Positions 52,436 to 61,398 of a DNA stretch of 64,000 bases are shown in pieces (within the stretch, counting starts at the first letter, position 1; each line of letters opens with the position of its first letter). The position numbers and the translations under genes were made by a program. The notes under the pieces are model-generated. The model had not been told where the DNA came from and searched no databases. It saw only the letters and a program-made list of their open reading frames with translations. Origin of the DNA: an uncultured Lachnospiraceae bacterium (GTDB taxonomy: Bacteria > Bacillota > Clostridia > Lachnospirales > Lachnospiraceae). The stretch covers positions 1-64,000 of the forward strand of contig CAJOOZ010000082.1 of assembly GCA_905236705.1 (NCBI GenBank), in the 5' to 3' direction.

Positions 52436-54028
52436 ATGAAACAAAAACCAGTTGTATTAATGGTACTTGACGGTTATGGTCTGTCCGATAACAGTCAGGC
52501 AAATGCCGTAGCAATGGCCAAAACCCCTGTAATGGATAAGCTGATGGCAGAGTGTCCTTTTGAGAAGGGGTATGCATCGGGTCTGGCGGTAGGTCTGCCG
52601 GACGGTCAGATGGGCAACTCCGAGGTGGGACACATGAACATCGGTTCCGGCCGGATCATTTATCAGGACCTGACGCTGATCACCAAGTATATAGAGGATG
52701 GCGTGTTCTTCAAAAATGAGGAACTGCTCAGAGCCATCAATAACTGTAAGGAAAAGAAATCCGATCTGCATATCTGGGGTCTGTTGTCCGACGGTGGCGT
52801 ACACAGTCATAATACCCATCTGTATGCGCTTTTGGAGCTGTGCAAAAAAGAGAATTTTGAGGATGTGTATGTACATGCATTTTTCGACGGCAGAGACACA
52901 CCGCCTGCATCCGGCAAGGACTATCTGCAGGAGCTGATAGATGAGATGAAAAAGATTGGCGTAGGCAGGGTGGCATCTTTATCGGGACGTTATTATGCCA
53001 TGGACCGCGATAATAACTGGGACAGGATCCAGCTGGCGTATGATTCGCTTGTACTTGGAGAAGGCGTCAAGGCAACCGATCCCATTGCGGCCATGCAGGA
53101 GTCCTATGACAAGGATGTGACGGATGAATTTGTACTGCCTACCGTGATCACAGACGAAGACGGACAGCCGCTTTCTCTGGTCAAGGAAGGCGATTCCGTG
53201 ATCTTTTACAATTTCCGTCCGGATCGTGCCAGAGAGATCACCAAGGCGTTCTGCCTGACCGATGAGGATATTGCGGCGCAGCCCGGTGATGCATCCGATA
53301 CCAAGAGCATCAAATATTTAAAGAGAGCGAATGGATATATGCCTCTGTGCTATGTCTGCTTCAAAGATTATGACGAGACGATCCCCAATAAATATGTGGC
53401 TTTCAAAAAAGAAGAGATCGTCAACACGCTGGGCGAGTATCTGGCCAAAAACGGATTGCGGCAGCTTCGTATTGCCGAAACCGAAAAGTATGCACACGTA
53501 ACCTTCTTCTTCAACGGCGGCATCGAGGAACCCAACAAGGGTGAGGACAGGATACTGGTCAATTCCCCTGCTGTGGCAACCTATGATCTGCAGCCTGAGA
53601 TGAGCGCTCCGGAGGTCAGCGAGAAGCTGGATGCCAAGATCACCTCCGGTGAATATGATGTGATCATCATCAATTTTGCAAATCCGGATATGGTTGGACA
53701 TACGGGAGTTTTGGAAGCGGCTATTGAGGCAGTGGAGAGGATCGATCAGTGCGTGGGAGCTGCGGTCGAGGCTGTCAAAAAGATGGATGGCGTTCTCTTT
53801 ATCTGTGCCGACCACGGTAACTGTGAACAGATGATCAACTATGAGACCGGTGAGCCTCATACGGCGCATACCACCAATCCGGTACCGTTTATTCTCTACA
53901 ACTACGACCCGTCCTATACATTGCGTGAAGGCGGACGTTTGTGCGATATTGCGCCCACGCTCCTGCAGGTGATGGAGCTGCCGCAGCCTGCCGAAATGAC
54001 GGGACAGAGCCTGCTGATCAGGAAATAA
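52436..54028 (+). CDS. gpmI: 2,3-bisphosphoglycerate-independent phosphoglycerate mutase
   Basis: Glycolytic Mn-dependent enzyme of 530 residues that interconverts 3- and 2-phosphoglycerate. The ATG at 52436 follows AAGGAGGAG by 7 bases. The in-frame ATG at 52397 has no such site. The catalytic Ser62 is in MGNSEVGHMNIG. LMVLDGYGLSDN provides the first metal Asp, AFFDGRDTPPASG and YNFRPDRAREITKAF bind phosphoglycerate, and FICADHGNCEQM with GEPHTAHTTNPVPF carry the remaining metal ligands. Full length. It precedes the suf operon by 12 bp. Confidence 0.97.
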   Translation: MKQKPVVLMVLDGYGLSDNSQANAVAMAKTPVMDKLMAECPFEKGYASGLAVGLPDGQMGNSEVGHMNIGSGRIIYQDLTLITKYIEDGVFFKNEELLRAINNCKEKKSDLHIWGLLSDGGVHSHNTHLYALLELCKKENFEDVYVHAFFDGRDTPPASGKDYLQELIDEMKKIGVGRVASLSGRYYAMDRDNNWDRIQLAYDSLVLGEGVKATDPIAAMQESYDKDVTDEFVLPTVITDEDGQPLSLVKEGDSVIFYNFRPDRAREITKAFCLTDEDIAAQPGDASDTKSIKYLKRANGYMPLCYVCFKDYDETIPNKYVAFKKEEIVNTLGEYLAKNGLRQLRIAETEKYAHVTFFFNGGIEEPNKGEDRILVNSPAVATYDLQPEMSAPEVSEKLDAKITSGEYDVIIINFANPDMVGHTGVLEAAIEAVERIDQCVGAAVEAVKKMDGVLFICADHGNCEQMINYETGEPHTAHTTNPVPFILYNYDPSYTLREGGRLCDIAPTLLQVMELPQPAEMTGQSLLIRK

Positions 54029-54040
54029 AGGAAAAAGGAT

Positions 54041-54781
54041 ATGTCACAACAATTGGTAGAAATTCAGAATATCCACGCCGCTGTCGAAGGCGAGGAAATC
54101 TTAAAAGGTGTCAGCCTGTCCATCGGGGCGGGCGAGACACATGTATTGATGGGGCCCAACGGCGCCGGCAAATCAACCCTCGGCAATGTGCTGATGGGCA
54201 ATCCAGTGTACCAGAGGACCGAGGGCAGCATCCTGTTTGACGGAGAGGATATTACCATGGAGACGGCCGATAAGAGAGCCGCGCGCGGTATGTTTCTTTC
54301 CTTCCAGAATCCGCTGGAAGTGCCGGGGCTGTCTCTGGATGAGTTCATCCGAAATGCCATCCGCCAGAAAACAGGCAGGCCCGTCAAGATCTTTCAGTTC
54401 AAAAAGCAGATGGCCGAGGCTATGGAGCTTTTGAACATGGATGAGAGCTATGCACAGAGAGATCTGAACGTGGGCTTTTCCGGTGGCGAAAAAAAGAAGG
54501 CTGAGATCCTGCAGCTTCTGATGCTGGAACCTAAGTTTGCAATCCTGGACGAGACGGATTCCGGTCTGGATGTGGATGCGGTCAGGACGGTGTCCAAAGG
54601 GATCGAAGCATATCAGAAAAACAGAGACGGAGCCCTTTTGGTCATCACCCATTCCACCAAGATCCTTGAATCTCTTCATGTCGACAAAACACATATCATC
54701 GTGAAGGGCAGGATCGTGGAAAGCGGCGGGCCGGAACTGGTGGAAAGGGTCAACCAGGACGGTTTTGAAGCTTTTTTGTAA
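54041..54781 (+). CDS. sufC: Fe-S cluster assembly ATPase SufC
   Basis: ABC-type ATPase of 246 residues that drives the SufBCD scaffold. Walker A GPNGAGKSTLGNVLMG, the Q-loop in FLSFQNPLEVPGLSL, signature GFSGGEKKKAEILQLL and Walker B FAILDETDSGLDVD are all in their usual places. The Suf-specific sequence ILDETDSGLD rather than LDEPTSALD is diagnostic. It starts 12 bp after gpmI and may be cotranscribed with it. A small GC-rich inverted repeat (CGGCC 54800-54804, GGCCG 54816-54820) lies before sufB. Confidence 0.96.
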   Translation: MSQQLVEIQNIHAAVEGEEILKGVSLSIGAGETHVLMGPNGAGKSTLGNVLMGNPVYQRTEGSILFDGEDITMETADKRAARGMFLSFQNPLEVPGLSLDEFIRNAIRQKTGRPVKIFQFKKQMAEAMELLNMDESYAQRDLNVGFSGGEKKKAEILQLLMLEPKFAILDETDSGLDVDAVRTVSKGIEAYQKNRDGALLVITHSTKILESLHVDKTHIIVKGRIVESGGPELVERVNQDGFEAFL

Positions 54782-54842
54782 CAGATCCAAATGCAAAAAC
54801 GGCCTGCCTGTGAGCGGCCGGTAATGGAGCAAATGAATTGAT

Positions 54843-56249
54843 ATGAGCGAAAATTTTATGCTTGAGGGCGATGACAGAGAGCTCTATGATTTTCGGGAAG
54901 AGGAAACGGAAGAGGGCTTTTTCCGCATGGAAGAAGGCCTGAGAGAGGAGATCGTCAGACAGATCTCGGCAGAAAAGCATGATCCCGAATGGATGCTGGA
55001 GTTTCGACTGAATTCGCTAAAGTTGTATAATCAGATCAGTGTGCCGGACTGGGGACCGCCTGTTGACGGATTGGATATAGATCACATTGCAACCTATGTC
55101 CGTCCCAGGACAGAGATGGCAGCTAACTGGGATGATGTACCTGAAGATATCAAAAATGCATTTGAAAAGCTGGGCATTCCCAAAGCGGAGCGTGAGTCTT
55201 TAGCGGGTGTGGGGGCCCAGTATGATTCGGAGCTGGTCTATCACAACGTCCGCGAAGATGTGGCTGCTACGGGTGTGGTTTACACGGACATGGAGAGTGC
55301 ACTGACCGGTGAATACGAGCAGATGGTCAAAGACCATTTCATGAAGCTGGTTCCTCCGACGGAACACAAATTTGCCGCCTTGCACGGCGCAGTCTGGTCG
55401 GGGGGGTCTTTTGTGTATGTGCCAAAGGGTGTTAAGGTTGAAATACCGCTGCAGTCTTATTTCAGGCTGAATGCAAAGGGCGCCGGACAGTTTGAACATA
55501 CGCTGATCATTGTGGATGAGGGCGCTGATCTGCATTTTATCGAGGGGTGTTCCGCACCGAAATACAATATTGCCAACCTGCATGCGGGTTGTGTGGAGCT
55601 CTATGTCCGGAAAAATGCAAGGCTACGGTATTCTACCATCGAGAACTGGTCCAAAAATATGTACAACCTCAATACCAAGCGGGCTGTTGTAGAGGAAGGG
55701 GGAGTCGTGGAATGGATCTCCGGCTCCTTTGGATCCCATGAATCCTATCTGTACCCGACCTCGGTTTTAAAGGGTGACGGCAGTCATGCGGAGTTTACCG
55801 GTGTGACATTTGCCGGAGCGGGTCAGAATCTGGACACGGGAGCCAAAATGATTCATATCGGCAGGAACACCACATCCTTTATCGATTCAAAATCTATCTG
55901 TAAGGGCGGCGGGATCAGTACCTACCGAAGTGATGTTCAGATCAGAAAAACGGCACTGGGCGCGAAAGCGTCCGTTAACTGTGGATCGCTGATGCTTGAT
56001 TCCGATTCCCGCTCCGATACGGTACCGGGAGTGAACGTACAGACGTCTCAGGCGGATGTGGGGCATGAAGCCAAGATCGGCAGGATCAGTGATGAAGCGG
56101 TATTTTATCTGATGAGCCGCGGGATCAGTGAATCGGAGGCCCGGGCCATGATCGTCAGCGGATTCGCATCACCGGTGAGCAAAGAACTGCCGCTGGAGTA
56201 TGCCGCCGAGATGAACAATCTGATCAAAATGGAGATGGAAGGAGGCTGA
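54843..56249 (+). CDS. sufB: Fe-S cluster assembly protein SufB
   Basis: Scaffold subunit of 468 residues on which [4Fe-4S] clusters are built. SufB blocks include DWGPPVDGLDIDHIATYV, GVGAQYDSELVYHN, GGSFVYVPKGVKVEIPLQSY, HFIEGCSAPKY (conserved Cys), ARLRYSTIENWSKNMYNL and the late HIGRNTTSFIDSKSICKGGG with SVNCGSLML. It binds SufC and SufD. ATG 54843 follows GGAG by about 13 bases, so translation may be moderate. Complete and of normal length. Confidence 0.96.
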   Translation: MSENFMLEGDDRELYDFREEETEEGFFRMEEGLREEIVRQISAEKHDPEWMLEFRLNSLKLYNQISVPDWGPPVDGLDIDHIATYVRPRTEMAANWDDVPEDIKNAFEKLGIPKAERESLAGVGAQYDSELVYHNVREDVAATGVVYTDMESALTGEYEQMVKDHFMKLVPPTEHKFAALHGAVWSGGSFVYVPKGVKVEIPLQSYFRLNAKGAGQFEHTLIIVDEGADLHFIEGCSAPKYNIANLHAGCVELYVRKNARLRYSTIENWSKNMYNLNTKRAVVEEGGVVEWISGSFGSHESYLYPTSVLKGDGSHAEFTGVTFAGAGQNLDTGAKMIHIGRNTTSFIDSKSICKGGGISTYRSDVQIRKTALGAKASVNCGSLMLDSDSRSDTVPGVNVQTSQADVGHEAKIGRISDEAVFYLMSRGISESEARAMIVSGFASPVSKELPLEYAAEMNNLIKMEMEGG

Positions 56250-56253
56250 CAGC

Positions 56254-57471
56254 ATGAATCTGGCGGTCAACCACTTACCGGTTCTTACATGGAACCAATG
56301 CAAACTGAATGAGGCTGAATTAAAAGTTAGCGATAGCTTACTTTCTGAGGAGAAGGCGACAGATGCGCTGTTGCCGGTCAGGCTGCCGGAGGGCATCAGT
56401 TGCCGCAGGGGAGTCGATGCGAAGGCATTATCCGCCGAATTTGATCGTCTTGGGATCAAGAATCCGCCGGAGACGGTGGTGGCGGGCAAGACGCCGATCT
56501 ACAACAAACAAAGCTTTGCTACCGGCATGGGAGCCGACATTGACACTCTGATGCAGCAAAGGGGGGCGGATCTTTATACCGTCGAAAGCGGCTGCCACGA
56601 GACAAAGCCGGTAAAACTTCACTATGAATATGCACCCGGTCAGAGTGATCTGAGCAGGATCTTTATTCATGCCGCCGCCGGAAGCGAAAGCTGTTTTCTG
56701 CTATACTGGTCAGCCAGGCCCGGAGCCGATGACTACCTGAAGGAGTGCGGCAGATGCAGTGCGGATCAGGAGACGGGCAAAGACGCCGCGCGGGGACAGG
56801 GTTTGATCGGCGCGCAGACATATCTCTGTCTGGAAGAGGGAGCCAGGGTACATTTTCATGTCGTACAGATGCTGGAAAAGGAGACGCTTTTCTTTCACGA
56901 TATAGGGATCTGCAGCCGCAGGGATTCTTCTCTTGTGATGACCAAGCTGGATCTGGGAGCAAGAGAAGTATACGAAGGACTGAATGAACTGCAGACGGGG
57001 GAAAAGAGCCGCTTCGAGATGGACTTTGGATTCCTGGGTCTGCCCGGCAGCAAAACGGATATTAATTACAACGATGTCTTTGTGGGCAAAGGCTGCGAGG
57101 GGCGGATGTATTTTAAAGAAGCACTGCTGGGGGATGCGCAAAAGACGTTTCGCGGAACCCTGGATTTCAGACAGCACGCCACAGGGGCCAGAGGAGATGA
57201 ACAGGAAGATATCATCTTGCTCGGAGAGGATATCGTCAATAAGACGATCCCGCTGATCCTGTGTGAAGAAGAGGATGTGGACGGCCGGCATGCTGCTACC
57301 ATCGGTTCGCTGTCCGATGAAATGCTGTTTTATATTCAGACCAGAGGGATTCCGAAACGCAAGGCGGAGGAGCTGATGGTAAGGGCATCCCTGCAGCATA
57401 TCAGCAATATGGTGCCGAGTGAGTCCATCAGGAAAGCGGTATTGAATTATATCTGTCGGATTTTCGAGTGA
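56254..57471 (+). CDS. sufD: Fe-S cluster assembly protein SufD
   Basis: SufB-like scaffold partner of 405 residues. The N-terminal 100 residues are poorly conserved. The right-handed beta-helix part holds GLIGAQTYLCLEEGARVHFH, DLGAREVYEGLNELQTGEKS, DINYNDVFVGKGCEGRMYF, RGTLDFRQHATGARGDEQED and the C-terminal IGSLSDEMLFYIQTRGIPKRKAEELM. The order and the final block are characteristic of SufB/SufD. It begins 4 bp after sufB and ends 41 bp before sufS. A short AAAAGTTAGC-type repeat lies within the coding sequence at 56322-56344. Confidence 0.94.
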   Translation: MNLAVNHLPVLTWNQCKLNEAELKVSDSLLSEEKATDALLPVRLPEGISCRRGVDAKALSAEFDRLGIKNPPETVVAGKTPIYNKQSFATGMGADIDTLMQQRGADLYTVESGCHETKPVKLHYEYAPGQSDLSRIFIHAAAGSESCFLLYWSARPGADDYLKECGRCSADQETGKDAARGQGLIGAQTYLCLEEGARVHFHVVQMLEKETLFFHDIGICSRRDSSLVMTKLDLGAREVYEGLNELQTGEKSRFEMDFGFLGLPGSKTDINYNDVFVGKGCEGRMYFKEALLGDAQKTFRGTLDFRQHATGARGDEQEDIILLGEDIVNKTIPLILCEEEDVDGRHAATIGSLSDEMLFYIQTRGIPKRKAEELMVRASLQHISNMVPSESIRKAVLNYICRIFE

Positions 57472-57512
57472 TTTGCGAGAGGCGAAAAAGCTGCGGAATA
57501 AGGGAGAAAGAG

Positions 57513-58727
57513 ATGGATATTAAAAGGATTCGGGAGGATTTCCCCATTCTGAAAGATCCGGATTACATATATTTTGATAATGCGGCCACCAGCCAGAGAC
57601 CGGCTGCGGTACTGAAGGCGGTGGAAGATTTTTATAGAACGACAAATGCCAACCCGCTCAGGGGTCTGTATGAGTGGAGCATCGGTGCAACAGAGGCTTA
57701 TGAGGGAGCCAGGGAAAAGGTGGCTTCTTTTCTGGGTGCGGCAGATGCTTCGGAGATTATTTTTACCAGAAATACCACGGAGGCGATCAACCTGGTGGCT
57801 TACAGCTGGGGGCTTCAGAATCTGGGCAGCGGGGACGAGATCGCGGTCACGGTGATGGAGCATCACAGTAATCTGCTGCCCTGGCAGATGGTAGCAGACA
57901 AGACGGGTGCGCAGCTTGTTTTTATGGAGCCCGATGAGGAAGGACGTCTGGGGGATGAGCAGCTGGACAGGATCACGGAAAAGACCAGGCTCGTTGCCGT
58001 GGGGATGGTTTCCAATGTACTGGGCGTTTCGAACCCGATCGGTCAGATCATTGCAAGAGCGCATGAAAAGGGAGCTTTGGTGCTGGTGGATGCTGCGCAG
58101 GGAGCGCCGCACCACAGGATCGATGTGCAGAAGGCGGACATGGATTTTTGCGCCGTTTCCGGACATAAAATGCTGGCACCCTTTGGGATCGGTGCTTTAT
58201 ATGTCAAAAAGAAGATTCTTGAGCAGATGCCGCCGTTTTTGCTGGGCGGAGAGATGATCGAATATGTAACCAGAGAGTCTGCGACTTATGCACAGCTGCC
58301 CCATAAATTCGAAGCGGGCACCGTGAATGCAGCCGGAGCGGTTGGAATGGCAGCGGCCATCGACTATCTGGAAGAAGTCGGTTTTGATGCCATCAGGGAG
58401 CAGGAAAAGAAGCTGACAAGAATCCTGTATGACGGAATGAAAACGATGAAGCACATTACGCTTTACGGTCCTTCGGATCCGGACAAAAGCAGCGGCATCG
58501 TGACCTTCAATATCGAGGGCTGTCATCCTCATGATGTTGCCTCCGTGATGGATAGTGAAAAGATCTGTATCCGTGCGGGACATCACTGTGCGCAGCCGTT
58601 GATGCAGTATCTGAATGTCAATGCGACGGCCAGAGCCAGCCTGTATTTTTATAATACAGAGGAAGAGGCGGAACGGTTTGTAGAGAAACTGTCCCTGGTG
58701 CGCAGCTGGCTGGGGTATCAGGATTAG
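57513..58727 (+). CDS. sufS: Cysteine desulfurase SufS
   Basis: Class II PLP enzyme of 404 residues that provides sulfur for SufBCD. ATG 57513 follows AAGGGAG. Motifs are FDNAATSQRPAAVL, FTRNTTEAINLVAY, MEHHSNLLPWQ and VDAAQGAPHHRID. The Schiff-base Lys219 is in SGHKMLAPFGIGAL, and the catalytic Cys359 in RAGHHCAQPLM. The short Cys loop distinguishes it from the IscS-type enzyme at 36568. SufU, its sulfur acceptor in Gram-positives, is encoded 12 bp downstream. Confidence 0.96.
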   Translation: MDIKRIREDFPILKDPDYIYFDNAATSQRPAAVLKAVEDFYRTTNANPLRGLYEWSIGATEAYEGAREKVASFLGAADASEIIFTRNTTEAINLVAYSWGLQNLGSGDEIAVTVMEHHSNLLPWQMVADKTGAQLVFMEPDEEGRLGDEQLDRITEKTRLVAVGMVSNVLGVSNPIGQIIARAHEKGALVLVDAAQGAPHHRIDVQKADMDFCAVSGHKMLAPFGIGALYVKKKILEQMPPFLLGGEMIEYVTRESATYAQLPHKFEAGTVNAAGAVGMAAAIDYLEEVGFDAIREQEKKLTRILYDGMKTMKHITLYGPSDPDKSSGIVTFNIEGCHPHDVASVMDSEKICIRAGHHCAQPLMQYLNVNATARASLYFYNTEEEAERFVEKLSLVRSWLGYQD

Positions 58728-58739
58728 AGGATTAAAGAT

Positions 58740-59168
58740 ATGGATTTGAAACAGATCTACAGAGAAATCGTAAATGAACACAATCTGCACCCGGGACACA
58801 GAGAAGAACTGATCCGTCCCCGTTATACTCAAAGAGGTGTCAATCCCACCTGCGGAGATGATATTACGCTGCAGTTGGAGCTGGATGATGGCGACACGAT
58901 CACGGAAGCGGCATTTTCCGGTTCAGGCTGTGCCGTGTCCCAGGCTTCGACTGATATCATGCTGGATATGATCATCGGACACAGCCGTCAGGAAGCACTG
59001 GAGATCGTCGATATCTTCATGAGCATGGTAAGGGGAGAAGCCTCGGAAGAAGAAATCGAGAGCCTGGAGGAAGCGGCTGCCCTGCAGGATGTGGCACATA
59101 TGCCTGCCCGGGCCAAGTGCGCCACACTGGCATGGCATACTCTCAGGAAAACCCTTTCGGATGAATAA
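58740..59168 (+). CDS. sufU: Fe-S assembly sulfurtransfer protein SufU
   Basis: IscU-like zinc protein of 142 residues that takes the persulfide from SufS and passes it to SufBCD. The three conserved cysteines are in NPTCGDD, GSGCAVSQAS and AKCATLAW, and Asp in the first motif is the fourth zinc ligand of the Gram-positive type. The acidic ASEEEIESLEEAAAL insertion before the last Cys is characteristic of SufU. It completes the sufCBDSU operon. Thirty-six bases separate it from a GH2-like remnant. Confidence 0.96.
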   Translation: MDLKQIYREIVNEHNLHPGHREELIRPRYTQRGVNPTCGDDITLQLELDDGDTITEAAFSGSGCAVSQASTDIMLDMIIGHSRQEALEIVDIFMSMVRGEASEEEIESLEEAAALQDVAHMPARAKCATLAWHTLRKTLSDE

Positions 59169-59204
59169 GAGGCAGGATTATATGGGACGGGGGATGGTTA
59201 TCTG

Positions 59205-60161
59205 ATGGTGGAGCAATCCGCTTATATTAAAGATGTATTTGTGACCTATAAGCTGGCCGGCAGATACAGCCTGAATGGACTCAGGTGCCGCAGCTGCAGG
59301 ACATTGTCCGGGGTCGAGATCACGGGAGCGGGAACAGACAGTCTGCTCAGGCAATCGATCCGCAAAAAGGACGGGGGAGCATTTATTGCGCTGGGTGAAG
59401 TGGCTACAGCGCCTGTTGAGACAGGAGCCTGTGAGCTGGCGTTTTCTGTCGGTGATGTTGAGCTGTGGGATATCGACAGCCCCGTGCTGTATGAGATGAA
59501 GACAGAGCTGCTTGACGGAGACGGGCAGGTGCGTGATGAAGTGATCACGACCATGGGATTTCGCAGGGCGGTTTTTAAGAAGAACGGGTTTTATCTGAAC
59601 GGCAGAAGGATAAAGATTTGCGGACAGAGCAGTCGCCCGGAGGATGATACAGGCAGCATCAGGCCCGATTTTATGCAGAGCTGTGATGCCGCGGGCCTAA
59701 AATACGGGCTGAAATGCAGTGCCGTGCGGATCTGTCGGGATCCGCATTCTCAGGCTTTAATGGAGCAGTGTGATCAAGCAGGACTGCTCGTATTTGCTGC
59801 CTTCCCGGAAGGGCGTGTTGCCGGAGGCGATGCGTTGGAACGAATGGCAGAAGATCAGCTGATGGAAAATATCAAAGAAATGATCGTCCTGTGCCGCAAT
59901 CATCCGTCCGTCATTCTCTGGGATGCAGGCACCTGTGAATCGAAGGGCGGCACCCTTTTTTATGAGAGGATCAATAAGGTGGTGCATATGATGGATCCTT
60001 CCCGTCAGATCGGCGACATACGCGGATATAAAAAGCCCGGCCGTGAAGAGGCTGTATTCATCTATCACGATCTTCCCGGGGAGGATTTTGCCCGGGGCAG
60101 CTGGTACAGATCCTGCCGTTATCATACCGCCGGCTCAGGGCACCGGTTTATGCGCCGGTAA
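59205..60161 (+). CDS. Truncated glycoside hydrolase family 2-like protein, probably inactive
   Basis: A 318-residue protein resembling only the middle of a GH2 beta-galactosidase or beta-glucuronidase. The N-terminal AYIKDVFVTYKLAG starts inside the link between sugar-binding and immunoglobulin-like domains. LWDIDSPVLYEMKTELLDG and TTMGFRRAVFKKNGFYLNG are the Ig-like end, and RNHPSVILWDAGTCESKGG stands where active GH2 enzymes have SVILWSLGNES. The acid/base Asn-Glu pair is therefore changed. The jelly-roll N-domain and the second half of the TIM barrel with the nucleophile Glu are missing. It may be a decaying gene or a carbohydrate-binding regulator. ATG 59205 is assumed. It lies 36 bp after sufU. 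Confidence 0.65.
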   Translation: MVEQSAYIKDVFVTYKLAGRYSLNGLRCRSCRTLSGVEITGAGTDSLLRQSIRKKDGGAFIALGEVATAPVETGACELAFSVGDVELWDIDSPVLYEMKTELLDGDGQVRDEVITTMGFRRAVFKKNGFYLNGRRIKICGQSSRPEDDTGSIRPDFMQSCDAAGLKYGLKCSAVRICRDPHSQALMEQCDQAGLLVFAAFPEGRVAGGDALERMAEDQLMENIKEMIVLCRNHPSVILWDAGTCESKGGTLFYERINKVVHMMDPSRQIGDIRGYKKPGREEAVFIYHDLPGEDFARGSWYRSCRYHTAGSGHRFMRR

Positions 60162-60198
60162 TGCGGTAGAACTGAGCTTATGATGATCCTGCTGTGGC

Positions 60199-60235
60199 AT
60201 GACCGGATTTGTCGAAAAAATGACCGAATTTGTCG
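60199..60235 (+). promoter_or_regulatory. Two direct repeats with a 21-bp period, probable activator site
   Basis: ATGACCG(G/A)ATTTGTCG occurs at 60199-60214 and again at 60220-60235, with one mismatch. The starts are 21 bp apart, two turns of the helix, so a regulator could bind two adjacent sites on one face. A TATGAT -10 lies 26 bp further at 60262-60267 with a poor -35, as for an activator-dependent promoter of the radical SAM gene. LytTR-type regulators bind such pairs, but no LytTR gene is in the window. Confidence 0.6.
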
Positions 60236-60311
60236 GAATGGAATTGCTATTGCAGTTCTTTTATGATACTCTGAAAATAGGAATTATTTCTGATAAGGAT
60301 GAGAGAGAAAA

Positions 60312-61370
60312 ATGCTGGATTTACGTTTTTATATGCAGTTTGACGGTGTGATCGACAGGATTAAAAAGGGCGAGCTTAAGACCCAGCAGGAAGTATTTGA
60401 GGCACTCGATGCGATCCGGAGTCCGGAGCCTGTGGTTTATAATATTGAGACGACCAACCGATGCAACATGCGCTGCCAGATGTGTCCCAGGACAACGATG
60501 ATGACCCGACCCATTGAGGATATTGATTTTGAGACCTTCGCCAATGTGGTGGAACAGATCAGACCCCATGACAGGGCTCTCTGGGATGAGTGGAAGACAT
60601 ATTGTGAGCAAAAATACGGGATTAAAGAGGATGATGAGCCCAGTGAAAATCACTTTTTCCTCTATATCATCAGCAAGGTGATCCAGCTTCACGGCTACGG
60701 AGATCCGCTGCTGGATCAGCATATGGATGAATATGTCAGGATGCTGACCGAGCATGGTTTTCCCACTTATTTTTCCTGCAATCCCGCCAATATCGATCTG
60801 GAGCGTACCTACAGGATGATGGATGCGGGGCTTTCCTATATCAAGTATTCCATTGAGAGTGTGGATGATGAAAGTTATCAGCAGATCCGTGGGAAAGCGG
60901 CAAATTTCTCCAGAAGCTATCAGGATATTTTAAAGGTACTGGACTATAAGCATGAGAAGGGTCTGGACACGACGATCGTGATCACGATGCTAAATCTGAA
61001 CCGCCGTAATCAGAAGGAAGAGTTTGACCGCCTTCTGGAAGCATTTGACGGTCTTGATGTATATACTTACCTCAAAAGCGAGGACTGTCAGTGGTATCGC
61101 AAGGATTTTCACGGAACAGAGTCCATTCACTGGTCGGAATGCTGCAAGCATCCATGGATGACCATGACGGTAAAATCCAACGGTGAGGCGACCATGTGTA
61201 TGGAAGATTTTAATAATGAGATCATACTGGGAGATACCAGATCGCAGAGTCTGAAGGAAATCTGGGATGGCGAGGCTTATGCCGATTTCAGACGGGCTCA
61301 TGTCAGTGTCAGACAAGGTATTAAATGCAATGAGCAATGTGATATGAAGCTGGTCGGCGAATTGTTGTGA
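60312..61370 (+). CDS. Radical SAM protein with a SPASM-like C-terminus
   Basis: Enzyme of 352 residues. The radical SAM [4Fe-4S] motif CNMRCQMC uses Cys51, Cys55 and Cys58, and LHGYGDPLLDQHM is the usual SAM-side loop. The C-terminal cysteines (ECCKHPW, ATMCMEDF, GIKCNEQCDMK) are arranged like a SPASM/twitch domain for an extra cluster. Proteins of this type mature peptides or modify small molecules and proteins. No precursor peptide ORF was recognised next to it. It has its own control region with direct repeats and is followed 28 bp later by an HD-GYP gene. The substrate is unknown. Confidence 0.88.
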   Translation: MLDLRFYMQFDGVIDRIKKGELKTQQEVFEALDAIRSPEPVVYNIETTNRCNMRCQMCPRTTMMTRPIEDIDFETFANVVEQIRPHDRALWDEWKTYCEQKYGIKEDDEPSENHFFLYIISKVIQLHGYGDPLLDQHMDEYVRMLTEHGFPTYFSCNPANIDLERTYRMMDAGLSYIKYSIESVDDESYQQIRGKAANFSRSYQDILKVLDYKHEKGLDTTIVITMLNLNRRNQKEEFDRLLEAFDGLDVYTYLKSEDCQWYRKDFHGTESIHWSECCKHPWMTMTVKSNGEATMCMEDFNNEIILGDTRSQSLKEIWDGEAYADFRRAHVSVRQGIKCNEQCDMKLVGELL

Positions 61371-61398
61371 TGGGAAAGCACTTGGCAGAGGTGTGGCT

